Made by a program: the position numbers and the translations under genes. Shown one piece after another: positions 19,056 through 27,434 of a DNA stretch of 64,000 nt. The stretch's first letter is position 1; each line of letters starts with the position of its first letter. Origin of the DNA: Streptococcus oralis (lineage in GTDB: Bacteria > Bacillota > Bacilli > Lactobacillales > Streptococcaceae); assembly GCF_023611505.1 (NCBI RefSeq), contig NZ_CP097843.1:1922001-1986000 (forward strand), written 5' to 3'. A model generated the notes under the pieces. It made no database searches. It was not told where the DNA came from and was given only the letters and a program-made list of their open reading frames with translations.

Positions 19056-20062
19056 TATTTTACAAATTCATTAGTGAAGCCTTTGTCTGTCAAGTCTTCT
19101 TTAAGGATACCATTTTCTTTGTCCCATTTGTAGAAGGCATTCCAGCGAGCTGCGTCAAATTGTCCCCATTTTTCCTTGTCGCTTGCGTATTCTTTTGACA
19201 AGTATTTTTGCGATTCGATGACAAAGTCACGTTTTTCCTTGAGTTCAGGTGCATTCTTGATGAGAATATCCGCAGCTTCTTCTGGGTGTTCCATAGCATA
19301 TTGGTAGCCTTTTTTGATGGCTTGGATGACTTTACGAGCTTCTTCCTTGTTGTCTTTGAGATAGTCGTTGTTTGCGATAATAACTGGTGAGTAGTAGTCA
19401 AATTCCTTGACATAGTCTTTCAAGTACATGAAGTTGGCGTCTACACCTTGAGATTTGGCAAGGATACCGTCCCACCCATAGTAGATCCAAGCAGTGTCAA
19501 AGACGCCATTGGCAATTGGTGTGATGGAGTTTGAGTCGTTGTTTGGTACTTTTTCGACCTTTTCGAAGTCTCCACCTTGAGATTCCACCAAGGTTTTCAA
19601 CATAGCAAGTTCAGTCGGGTCATTCCAAGTTCCGTATTTCTTCCCAACCAAGTCCTTTGGACTGCTGACATTGTCCGATTTACGTGAGATGATTCCTGAT
19701 GTGTTGTGCTCAACGATAGCGGCAACGGCAGTGATTCCTGCACCTTTTTCCAATTTCTTAGCCATGTAGTCTTGGAAATAGATAGCAAATGGCGCCTTGC
19801 CATTGATCACCAAGTCAGACGAGCTTTCTTCAGGTGGCAATTTCAAATCAACATCCACTCCAGCTTCTTTGAAATAACCTTTTTCCTTGGCAACATACAG
19901 CCCTGTGTGGTTGGTATTTGGCGTCCAGTCTAGGATAAAGTCAATCTTCTTAACTTCTGCCTCTTTGTTGTCCTTAGAAGCAGTTCCTTGGCCACAGGCC
20001 ACCAGTACGACAGCTACAAGAGCCGTTACAAGCGTTAAAAACACTTTCCATGTTTTCTTCAT
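19055..20062 (-). CDS. thiY: ThiY-like substrate-binding lipoprotein (NMT1/THI5 family)
   Basis: Start chosen at 20062 (MKKTWKVFLTLVTALVAVVLVACGQG): GAGG lies 8 bp upstream, and the longer reading frame is not preceded by a site. 335 residues. The lipobox LVAC anchors it to the membrane. The mature part opens KIDFILDWTPNTNHTGLYVAKEKGYFKEAGVDVDL, the classic NMT1/THI5 segment that binds thiamine-type pyrimidines. GNDPTE-like (GTWNDPTELAML) and the WIYYGWDGI segment are further family features. It works with the adjacent permease and ATPase. Confidence 0.9.
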   Translation of the reverse strand: MKKTWKVFLTLVTALVAVVLVACGQGTASKDNKEAEVKKIDFILDWTPNTNHTGLYVAKEKGYFKEAGVDVDLKLPPEESSSDLVINGKAPFAIYFQDYMAKKLEKGAGITAVAAIVEHNTSGIISRKSDNVSSPKDLVGKKYGTWNDPTELAMLKTLVESQGGDFEKVEKVPNNDSNSITPIANGVFDTAWIYYGWDGILAKSQGVDANFMYLKDYVKEFDYYSPVIIANNDYLKDNKEEARKVIQAIKKGYQYAMEHPEEAADILIKNAPELKEKRDFVIESQKYLSKEYASDKEKWGQFDAARWNAFYKWDKENGILKEDLTDKGFTNEFVK

Positions 20063-20100
20063 TTTCATTTCCTCTTTTCTTTTTCTCAAACGTTCTTGTC

Positions 20101-20859
20101 CTATGAACGTTTCCATTTAATCACATATTTTTCACTAACATCAACCAGCTTCATACCCAAAAGACTGATAATCGACACTAAAATAATAATCGCAAACATA
20201 GTATCATATTGAAACAGTTTCTTGGACTGAATCATGTAGACACCTAGTCCTTCAAAGCCTCCTAGCCACTCGGACACCACGGTTGTGATAAAGGCGTAGG
20301 AGACACTGACCCTCAATCCCGCATAAAAGTAGGGCAGGCTGACTGGTATTTTAAAATGCCAAAGGATTTGCCAAGGGTTTGCTCGCATCAGACTAAACAA
20401 GGTCAGCATATCCTTGTCACAATGCCTAAATCCATCCAAAATACTGACGATGATAGGGAAGGTTGTTGTCAGGATAATCAAGACAATCTTGGGCAAAATC
20501 CCATAGCCTAGCCACAAGACCAAGATAGGCGCTATGGCAATGGTCGGAATGGTCTGAACAACCACCATCATAGGATAAATCAAGTCATTGAGCCAAGAGA
20601 GACTATCCATGAGCACCGCCATAAGACAGGCAATCAAGACTCCTAAGACTAGACCTAGCAAAGCCACTCTCAAGGTCGCCCAGCTATGGTACCAGAGAAA
20701 TTCTCTGTCACGAACAAAGGACTGGAGAATCTCAAGAGGAGTTGGCAAGATAAACTTGGGTAAAAGTTTGAATACTCCCGCTAACTGCCAGATTGACAAG
20801 ACTCCTAGAAAACCCAATAGACTAATGTGTCGTCTCAGTATACTTTTCAAGTTTGTCAT
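20101..20859 (-). CDS. thiX: ThiX-like ABC transporter permease
   Basis: 252 residues (from ATG 20859; a TTG three bases earlier is better spaced from AGGAG and could be the true start). About six transmembrane segments. The EAA-type loop FRHCDKDMLTLFSLMRANPWQILWHFKIPVSLPYFYAGLRVS couples to the ATPase. It overlaps the preceding small gene by 38 bp and is followed 38 bp later by the binding protein. Confidence 0.88.
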   Translation of the reverse strand: MTNLKSILRRHISLLGFLGVLSIWQLAGVFKLLPKFILPTPLEILQSFVRDREFLWYHSWATLRVALLGLVLGVLIACLMAVLMDSLSWLNDLIYPMMVVVQTIPTIAIAPILVLWLGYGILPKIVLIILTTTFPIIVSILDGFRHCDKDMLTLFSLMRANPWQILWHFKIPVSLPYFYAGLRVSVSYAFITTVVSEWLGGFEGLGVYMIQSKKLFQYDTMFAIIILVSIISLLGMKLVDVSEKYVIKWKRS

Positions 20860-21112
20860 CAATACTTAAAATCTCTCCTACATTTATTTTGACATTGGCA
20901 AAGACATTATCTGCCTCCTGCCCGGCCACTTCAAGCGCTTCTTTGAGAATGCGCATAAGCTCATCCAACTCCCCTTCCAAGACCGTTTCAAAGGGTGTCA
21001 CCACCATGGTCACGGACTGAGCTTGCAGATAAGCAATCACTTGATCGATAATAGCAATTCGATCAATCCCCTGTGATAGGGGCAAGACTTGCAAGGCAAT
21101 GCTTGCTTTCAT
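20822..21112 (-). CDS. Thiamine-binding MTH1187/YkoF-family protein
   Basis: 96 residues: KASIALQVLPLSQGIDRIAIIDQVIAYLQAQSVTMVVTPFETVLEGELDELMRILKEALEVAGQEADNVFANVKINVG. This is the ferredoxin-like MTH1187/YkoF fold that binds thiamine or its pyrimidine moiety in the cytoplasm. AGGAGG lies 5 bp before the ATG. It is the first gene after the TPP riboswitch and overlaps the permease gene. It probably sequesters or hands over the imported ligand. Confidence 0.85.
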   Translation of the reverse strand: MKASIALQVLPLSQGIDRIAIIDQVIAYLQAQSVTMVVTPFETVLEGELDELMRILKEALEVAGQEADNVFANVKINVGEILSIDDKLEKYTETTH

Positions 21113-21145
21113 AAAAACCTCCTCTTCTCAGTTTTTCTTTTTGAC

Positions 21146-21179
21146 AAAAAGAAAAACCTTTGCCATATATGGAAAAGGT
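21146..21179 (-). terminator. Riboswitch-controlled terminator
   Basis: ACCTTT-CCAT / ATGG-AAAGGT hairpin followed by TTTTTCTTTTT. The T tract can alternatively pair with the downstream AAAAAGAAAAAC (inverted repeat 21131-21156), providing a second structure next to the SD of the first gene. Confidence 0.75.
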
Positions 21180-21194
21180 GCAGAATTCGGTTAA

Positions 21195-21285
<91 letters not shown>

Positions 21286-21292
21286 TGGAAAT

Positions 21293-21321
21293 ATAGTAAC
21301 GCAAATACTAGGAAAAGTCAA
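21293..21321 (-). promoter_or_regulatory. Promoter of the TPP-regulated transporter operon
   Basis: -35 TTGACT (21316-21321), 17-bp spacer, -10 TACTAT (21293-21298), just ahead of the aptamer. Confidence 0.7.
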
Positions 21322-21342
21322 GGAAACTGCTTACAGAAAACT

Positions 21343-21383
21343 ATGAAAAAGAGTTTGAAGGCAAATGCTTCAAACTCTTTCAT
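21343..21383 (-). terminator. Terminator of polA
   Basis: Perfect stem AAAGAGTTTGAAG / CTTCAAACTCTTT with a 7-nt loop and a five-T tract on the minus-strand side, just after the polA stop codon (21391). Confidence 0.85.
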
Positions 21384-21390
21384 AACTTTC

Positions 21391-24024
21391 TTATTTAGCT
21401 TCGTACCAAGTTGCTCCTTCATTCTCATCAGCAATGAGTGGAACACTGAGTTGGATGGCTTCTTCCATGGTTTGTTTCACTAGAGCTTTAACGGCTGCTA
21501 GTTCTGATTTCGGAACCTCAAGGACGATTTCATCATGCACTTGCAAGAGCATCTTGGTCTGATAACCACCCTCAACTAGAGCTTTGTCTAGCTGGATCAT
21601 AGCAATCTTGAGGATATCTGCTGCCGAACCCTGAATAGGGGAGTTAATGGCAGTTCGCTCTGCAAAACCACGAATGTTAAAGCTGCGCGAATTGATATCT
21701 GGTAGCTCTCGACGACGCTTGAAGAGGGTCTCTACATATCCCTTATCACGCGCTTCACGTACCACTTCTTCCATATAGTTTTTAATCCCAGGAAAACGCT
21801 CAAAGTAGGTATCAATGTAGGCTTTGGCCTTCTTACGACTAATACCAAGATTGTTCGCCAAACCAAAATCTGAAATCCCGTAAACCACTCCAAAGTTGAC
21901 AGCCTTGGCATTGCGACGGTCGTTTGGCGTCACATCCTCAGGACGTTCAATTTCAAAGACACGCATAGCTGTCGAAGTATGGATATCTGCTCCCTCTTGG
22001 AAGGCTTTGATTAAGTGCTCATCCTTAGAGATATGCGCCAAAACGCGCAACTCAATCTGTGAATAGTCGGAGCTAAGAAGGACACTATCCTCCCACTCTG
22101 GTACAAAAGCCTTACGAATGAGACGGCCTTGTTCCAAGCGAACAGGGATATTTTGGAGGTTTGGATCTACACTAGACAAACGCCCAGTCTGAGTCAAATC
22201 TTGCACATAGCGCGTATGGATCTTGCCATCATCTAAAATCCAATCCTGCAAGCCAACCACATAGGTGGACTGAATCTTAGCAATCTGACGGTAGTCTAGA
22301 ATTTTTTTGACAATCGGTGCAATAGGAGCCAGACGCTCCAGCACATCCACTGCTGTCGAGTAACCTGTCTTGGTTTTCTTGGTGTATTCTAGAGGAAGGC
22401 CGAGCTTTTCAAAGAGAAGCACGCCCAACTGCTTGGGTGAGTTGATATTAAACTCCTCACCAGCCAGTTCGTAAATCTCTTGAGTGAGTTGCTCAATGAC
22501 GACCTCATTTTCAGCTTGCATCTCAAGCAGGGTTTCTTTTTTGACCTTGATACCAGCAATTTCCATCTTGGCAAGGACAAAAGCCAGAGGTTGCTCCATG
22601 TCATAGAGGAGATCTAACTGCCCATGTTCACTGAGTTTTTCAAGTAAAACCGGCTCAGTCTCAACCAATACAGCAACCTTGCGAGCCAAATGCTCCAAGA
22701 ATTTCTCTCTCTCAGGAATGGCTTTCTTGACTCCCTTACCGTAGAAAATCTCATCATCAGCCAAATAAGTTTGGCCATAGAGATTCGCAATGGTTGAAAT
22801 TTCATTGTTCTCGACAGTAGAGAGGAGGTATTTGGCCAAACGACTGTCAAAAGCAGGGGCCTGCAAATTCAAGCCCAAACGATTTAAAAGAACCTTCGCT
22901 TTCTTAAAGTCATACACTTTCAGAGGTGTTTTTTCTAGAAAATTCTTGAGAATCGGCTCCTGCAAGAGCTCAAGTTTGTCTGTAGCGTAAAGTTTATCCC
23001 CACAGGACCAGGCAAAACCAACCAAGTCATCTGTATGGTAATTCTCACCAAAAAGCTCAAAGTGGAAGATAGAGTTGGCGCTCAGCATGTCTTGACTGAC
23101 TTGGTCAACGATAGTGAAATCCAAACTTTCAGGCGCATCCGTTGATGACACATTTAAAGCTTGCTTGAGCTGTTTGAAGCCCATCTCATCGTAGAATTTC
23201 CCGAGATTTTCCACATCTGGTCCACTATAAAGCAAATCATCAAGGCCAATCTCAATCGGTGCATTTGTCTCAATGGTCGCCAAGGTTTTAGACAAAAAGG
23301 CTTGTTCCTTGTCATTGATGAGATTTTCCTTCATCTTAGAAGCCTTCATCCCATCGATATTTTCATAAATACCCTCTAACGAACCGTGTTCTAGCAAGAG
23401 CTTGATACCCGTCTTTTCACCGATCTTAGTGACGCCAGGGATATTATCAGACTTATCCCCCATAAGAGCCTTGAGATCTATAAACTGAGCTGGTGTGAGG
23501 CCCATTTTTTCCATAAGATAGTCTGGCGTAAAGGCCTCAAACTCAGCCACACCTTTCTTAGAAATCTCGACAACCGTATGCTCATCCGTCAACTGGATCA
23601 AGTCCTTGTCTCCGCTAACGATTGTCACATCAAAAGAATCCTTCTCAGCCAAACGACCTAGGGTCCCGATGATATCATCAGCTTCATACTGGGCCAACTC
23701 ATAATGGCGAATCCCAAGATGGTCTAACAACTCACGAATGAAGGGAAATTGCTCACGAAACTCATCTGGAGTTTTAGCACGGCCACCCTTGTAGTCTGCA
23801 TACATCTCTGTTCTGAAAGTCGTCTTACCTGCATCAAAGGCTACCAAAACATGACTAGGCTCAACCCGCTCTAAGACATGATTCAACATGAGTTGAAAAC
23901 CGTAGATTGCATTGGTATGAAGGCCATTAGCATTTTTAAACCGATCCAACTGCTGATAAAGCGCAAAAAAAGCTCGAAAAGCAACTGAAGATCCATCAAT
24001 TAATAATAATTTTTTCTTGTCCAT
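21391..24024 (-). CDS. polA: DNA polymerase I
   Basis: 877 residues from the ATG at 24024 (MDKKKLLLIDGSSVAFRAFFAL), the conserved N-terminus. The 5'-nuclease domain (1 to about 290) has AFDAGKTTFR, ADDIIG and SGDKDLIQL. The middle 3'-5' exonuclease-like domain lacks the usual acidic catalytic set, as in other Gram-positives. The polymerase domain has TGRLSS, DYSQIELRVLAHIS, RRNAKAVNFGVVYGIS and VHDEIVLE. It fills Okazaki gaps and repair patches. A TATAAT ends 7 bases before the ATG and there is no Shine-Dalgarno, suggesting a leaderless message. Flanked by its own terminator. Confidence 0.96.
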   Translation of the reverse strand: MDKKKLLLIDGSSVAFRAFFALYQQLDRFKNANGLHTNAIYGFQLMLNHVLERVEPSHVLVAFDAGKTTFRTEMYADYKGGRAKTPDEFREQFPFIRELLDHLGIRHYELAQYEADDIIGTLGRLAEKDSFDVTIVSGDKDLIQLTDEHTVVEISKKGVAEFEAFTPDYLMEKMGLTPAQFIDLKALMGDKSDNIPGVTKIGEKTGIKLLLEHGSLEGIYENIDGMKASKMKENLINDKEQAFLSKTLATIETNAPIEIGLDDLLYSGPDVENLGKFYDEMGFKQLKQALNVSSTDAPESLDFTIVDQVSQDMLSANSIFHFELFGENYHTDDLVGFAWSCGDKLYATDKLELLQEPILKNFLEKTPLKVYDFKKAKVLLNRLGLNLQAPAFDSRLAKYLLSTVENNEISTIANLYGQTYLADDEIFYGKGVKKAIPEREKFLEHLARKVAVLVETEPVLLEKLSEHGQLDLLYDMEQPLAFVLAKMEIAGIKVKKETLLEMQAENEVVIEQLTQEIYELAGEEFNINSPKQLGVLLFEKLGLPLEYTKKTKTGYSTAVDVLERLAPIAPIVKKILDYRQIAKIQSTYVVGLQDWILDDGKIHTRYVQDLTQTGRLSSVDPNLQNIPVRLEQGRLIRKAFVPEWEDSVLLSSDYSQIELRVLAHISKDEHLIKAFQEGADIHTSTAMRVFEIERPEDVTPNDRRNAKAVNFGVVYGISDFGLANNLGISRKKAKAYIDTYFERFPGIKNYMEEVVREARDKGYVETLFKRRRELPDINSRSFNIRGFAERTAINSPIQGSAADILKIAMIQLDKALVEGGYQTKMLLQVHDEIVLEVPKSELAAVKALVKQTMEEAIQLSVPLIADENEGATWYEAK

Positions 24025-24030
24025 ACACCC

Positions 24031-24036
24031 ATTATA
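24031..24036 (-). promoter_or_regulatory. polA -10 box, probable leaderless start
   Basis: A perfect TATAAT on the minus strand is separated from the polA ATG by only GGGTGT. A start of transcription 7 nt downstream falls on the initiation codon. The -35 region is not recognisable. Confidence 0.5.
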
Positions 24037-24108
24037 AAGGAAAGCGGGGAAAAATACCATCGGAAAGAATAGGCAAATGGTAGTGAAGCCCTCTTTTTTA
24101 TATTCTTT

Positions 24109-25218
24109 CTAGATTCTAGCTCCATTACTATCCACTCGATAGCCATCTACAGTAGTATTCACTGCTAAAGCCCCTGAAGCATTGACGTAATAAGACTTTC
24201 CTCCTACCTGGAACCACTGGCTAGACTTCATAGCACCTGAACTCTCCAAATAATACCATGTTCCATTTTCCTTGAGCCATCCTGTCTGCATCTCCCCTGA
24301 TGCCTTTAGATAGTACCAATGCGAACTATCCTTCACCCAACCTGTTGACATGCTTCCATTGTCTTTAAAGTGATACCAACTGCCGTTAACTTTTTTCCAT
24401 CCTGTCGCTAGCTTACCATTCTCTCGGTAATACCAACTCCCTCCTTCTTTTTTCCAGCCTTTTTCTGTATTGCTTAACTCTGCATACTGCACATATCTTC
24501 TAGAACCGCTATAAGACAAATAACTGAGCCACTTATAACCATCTTTTTCAAGCACTTGGTCATAACTCACACTTTCACCAGCATAATAGTAGTCAATAAC
24601 TTGTCCTGTGCTTGATGGTTGCTCCATAATCGGCAATTTTCCCGTGAACACTATTGTCCCACTGGACGGAAGCTCTGAGTTACGAGCACCCTCACTCGCA
24701 CCATGGCTAGCGGATAAATCCTTGAAATGAATAAAGCCTGTCATAGAACTAGCTTTTACGCTGCGACGATTGTATTTCTCCCTAACCCCATAATTATACT
24801 CTTCGATCTCAATCGTATCCCCTGATACATTTGATACCCAGGCCACGTGCCCATAATAACCTTCTGTCGACCAAGCAATAGCCCCAACTTCTGGCTTAGT
24901 ATCCACACGATAACCTTCACGACTAGCACGATGCCCCCATTCATTCGCATTTCCGTAGGCAGGAGGAATCTCAAAGCCATTTACACTACTCAAACGAAAG
25001 GCCGCAAAAGAGGTACACTGGCGAGAATACATCCGCCATTGATCGATTTCAACACTACCATTTTTGTAGTGAAGCGGATAGTCATCACCACGCGCTACAC
25101 TGTCGGCCTGAACCGATTCCCCACCAAACAAAAAGGTACTCGTAACGAACAAAGTAGCCAACCCTACACTCAACTGAGTACATCTACTCTTCTTAACTCC
25201 TGATTTAAAAAACGTCAT
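24109..25218 (-). CDS. cbpD: CbpD-like choline-binding murein hydrolase (CHAP, SH3b, choline-binding repeats)
   Basis: 369 residues. A signal peptide (about 1-39, ending VQA) precedes a CHAP domain with catalytic Cys in RQCTSFAAFR and His in YGHVAWV. One SH3b domain follows (about 185-245, IVFTGKLPIMEQPSSTGQVIDYYYAGESVSYDQVLEKDGYKWLSY). About five choline-binding repeats (GWKK.GSWYYFK type) then end with TTVDGYRVDSNGARI. The pneumococcal fratricin CbpD, as I recall it, has two SH3b domains, so this is a shorter relative. It would cleave the wall of sensitive neighbours during competence. A cin-box-like element lies upstream (25263-25270). Confidence 0.85.
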   Translation of the reverse strand: MTFFKSGVKKSRCTQLSVGLATLFVTSTFLFGGESVQADSVARGDDYPLHYKNGSVEIDQWRMYSRQCTSFAAFRLSSVNGFEIPPAYGNANEWGHRASREGYRVDTKPEVGAIAWSTEGYYGHVAWVSNVSGDTIEIEEYNYGVREKYNRRSVKASSMTGFIHFKDLSASHGASEGARNSELPSSGTIVFTGKLPIMEQPSSTGQVIDYYYAGESVSYDQVLEKDGYKWLSYLSYSGSRRYVQYAELSNTEKGWKKEGGSWYYRENGKLATGWKKVNGSWYHFKDNGSMSTGWVKDSSHWYYLKASGEMQTGWLKENGTWYYLESSGAMKSSQWFQVGGKSYYVNASGALAVNTTVDGYRVDSNGARI

Positions 25219-25262
25219 TCATTCTCCTTAGTGATATAAATTTCCGAGGTTACCCTCGTTTA

Positions 25263-25274
25263 TACTATTCGGGA
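25263..25274 (-). promoter_or_regulatory. Divergent cin-box (SigX) upstream of the cbpD-like gene
   Basis: Minus strand CCCGAATAGTA matches the CGAATA core of the cin-box TACGAATA (6 of 8). It lies about 45 bp from the start codon and no ordinary -35 is present. A small CGAGG/CCTCG hairpin follows in the leader. Confidence 0.45.
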
Positions 25275-25279
25275 GAAAA

Positions 25280-25304
25280 AGAAAAAAGTGAGCAAAGCTC
25301 ACTT
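25280..25304 (-). terminator. Terminator of the gdpP-rplI-dnaB-veg unit
   Basis: AAGTGAGC / GCTCACTT stem with a 3-nt loop, then a T-rich tract on the minus strand, 5 bp past the veg stop codon. Confidence 0.85.
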
Positions 25305-25308
25305 CATT

Positions 25309-25584
25309 TTATGATTCTTGGTCTAGATAGCGAATCAAGTTCTTTTCTGTCAAGATATCTGAGTAGGTGAAGGATTCAACATAGACATTGGCTTGTTTAT
25401 CTCCTTCAACATCCCCAAATTCAACGATAAACAGAGATGGATAAACCTCAATTAACTTACCCAGTCTGTTTTTTTGGCGCTTACGGCCATTCTCCAAAGT
25501 CATTTCAACGACTTGTCCCTCATGCGCCTTGATCTCTTCTTTGATTTTTTTCATCTTGGCTACATCTGTAAATGCATCTGACAT
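25309..25584 (-). CDS. veg: Veg-family protein
   Basis: 91 residues with the Veg core IKAHEGQVVEMTLENGRKRQKNRLGKLIEVYPSLFIVEF, an SH3-like small beta barrel. In Bacillus Veg affects biofilm matrix genes; in streptococci no role is proven. It is 1 bp downstream of dnaB and probably co-transcribed. Confidence 0.85.
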   Translation of the reverse strand: MSDAFTDVAKMKKIKEEIKAHEGQVVEMTLENGRKRQKNRLGKLIEVYPSLFIVEFGDVEGDKQANVYVESFTYSDILTEKNLIRYLDQES

Positions 25585-25585
25585 C

Positions 25586-26938
25586 TTATGCCTCCCTCTT
25601 TGAGATACTTGAAAATTTATTGTATTCTTTTTGGAAAATCAATTCCACCGTACCGCGAGCTCCACTACGGTTTTTCTCGATGATAACCTCTACCTTGTTA
25701 TTTGGAATTCCTTCCTCTTCTTCACCCGCACGATCATAGTAGTCGTCACGGTATAGAAAGGCTACGATATCCGCATCCTGCTCGATAGAACCCGATTCAC
25801 GAATATCAGACAAGACTGGTCTCTTATCCTGACGCTGTTCCACTCCACGAGATAACTGACTAAGAGCAATGACTGGAACTTTTAGCTCCTTAGCTAGAAT
25901 TTTCAACTGACGAGAAATTTCAGAGACTTCTTGTTGGCGGTTCTCACGACCAGTTCCTGTGATAAGCTGTAGGTAGTCAATCAAAATCAAACCAAGATTT
26001 CCAGTTTCTTGAGCCAGTTTGCGTGAGCGCGAACGAATTTCCGTGATCCGAATCCCTGGTGTATCATCGATATAGATACTCGCGTTGGCTAGGTTCCCTT
26101 GAGCAATGGTATACTTTTGCCATTCCTCATCAGTCAATTGACCTGTACGGATAGAATGGGACTCCACTAATCCTTCGGCCGCTAGCATCCGGTCTACTAG
26201 ACTTTCCGCACCCATTTCCAGCGAAAAGATAGCAACCGTCTTATCCAACTTAGTCCCAATGTTCTGAGCAATATTCAAGGCAAAAGCTGTCTTACCAACC
26301 GCTGGTCGCGCCGCTAGGATAATTAGCTCCTCCTCGTGGAGACCTGTCGTCATATGGTCCAAATCACGGTAACCCGTTGCAATACCAGTGATATCCGTTG
26401 TTTGTTGTGACCGAACTTCTAAGTTCCCAAAGTTGATATTTAAAATATCGCGAATATTCTTGAACCCACTACGATTGGCATTTTCGCTAACATCAATGAG
26501 TCCCTTTTCAGCTTGAGCGATGATTTCATCTGCAGGCTTAGAAGCCTCATAGGCTTGGTTGACAGACTCTGTCAACTTGGAAATCAAGCGACGTAGCATA
26601 GCCTTTTCGGCTACGATTTTAGCATAATATTCTGCATTGGCTGAAGTTGGTACAGAGTTGACAATTTCGACAAGGTAAGACAAGCCACCAATATTTTGGA
26701 GATCCCCTTGGCTATCCAAAATCGTCCGAACTGTCGTCGCATCAATTGCTTCCCCACGATCCGACAAATCTACCATCGCTTGGAAGATCAACCGATGAGC
26801 ATATTTAAAGAAGTCACGAGAATCAATGTATTCTCGGACAAAAACGAGCTTACTCTCATCTATAAAAATAGCCCCCAGAACAGATTGTTCTGCCAAAATA
26901 TCCTGAGGTTGAACTCGCAGTTCCTCTACTTCTGCCAT
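25586..26938 (-). CDS. dnaB: Replicative DNA helicase DnaB (named DnaC in Gram-positives)
   Basis: 450 residues. The N-terminal helicase-loader/primase-binding domain (PQDILAEQSVLGAIFID...) is followed by a RecA-like motor with Walker A AARPAVGKTAFALN (about 208), Walker B LILIDYLQLI and the arginine-rich SRGVEQRQDKRPVLSDIRESGSIEQDADIV. It unwinds DNA at the fork as a hexamer. 43 bp separate it from rplI. Confidence 0.96.
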   Translation of the reverse strand: MAEVEELRVQPQDILAEQSVLGAIFIDESKLVFVREYIDSRDFFKYAHRLIFQAMVDLSDRGEAIDATTVRTILDSQGDLQNIGGLSYLVEIVNSVPTSANAEYYAKIVAEKAMLRRLISKLTESVNQAYEASKPADEIIAQAEKGLIDVSENANRSGFKNIRDILNINFGNLEVRSQQTTDITGIATGYRDLDHMTTGLHEEELIILAARPAVGKTAFALNIAQNIGTKLDKTVAIFSLEMGAESLVDRMLAAEGLVESHSIRTGQLTDEEWQKYTIAQGNLANASIYIDDTPGIRITEIRSRSRKLAQETGNLGLILIDYLQLITGTGRENRQQEVSEISRQLKILAKELKVPVIALSQLSRGVEQRQDKRPVLSDIRESGSIEQDADIVAFLYRDDYYDRAGEEEEGIPNNKVEVIIEKNRSGARGTVELIFQKEYNKFSSISKREA

Positions 26939-26981
26939 CCGACTTTCCTTCCTTTTACAATCTTGTCAAGAAATTGTAAAC

Positions 26982-27434
26982 TTAACCTTCTTTTACACGA
27001 AGATTGATGACACTTGTAACATCTTGATAGATTTTCACTGGTACATCAATCAAACCTACTGCTCGAATTGGTGCTTGCACTTGAATATTGCGTTTGTCAA
27101 TCTTGATACCAAATTGCTTTTGCAATTCTTCTGCAATTTTCTTGTTAGTGATGGAGCCAAATGTACGGCCATCTGGTCCAACCTTTTCAACAAACTCTAC
27201 AACCGTTTCTTCTGCTTCAAGCTTAGCCTTGATGGCTTTTGCTTCAGCAATCATTTCAGCATGAGCCTTTTCTTCTGATTTTTGTTTTCCACGCAACTCA
27301 CCCACTGCTTGAGCAGTCGCTTCCTTGGCCAAATTCTTTTTAATCAGGAAGTTTTGAGCATAGCCAGTTGGCACTTCCTTGATTTCGCCCTTTTTTCCTT
27401 TTCCTTTAACATCTGCTAAAAAGATTACTTTCAT
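26982..27434 (-). CDS. rplI: 50S ribosomal protein L9
   Basis: 150 residues with the L9 N-terminal [36 protein letters not shown] (globular 23S-binding domain), the long connecting helix, and the C-terminal domain containing [13 protein letters not shown]. Its start overlaps the gdpP stop region by 4 bp. Confidence 0.97.
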   Translation of the reverse strand: MKVIFLADVKGKGKKGEIKEVPTGYAQNFLIKKNLAKEATAQAVGELRGKQKSEEKAHAEMIAEAKAIKAKLEAEETVVEFVEKVGPDGRTFGSITNKKIAEELQKQFGIKIDKRNIQVQAPIRAVGLIDVPVKIYQDVTSVINLRVKEG

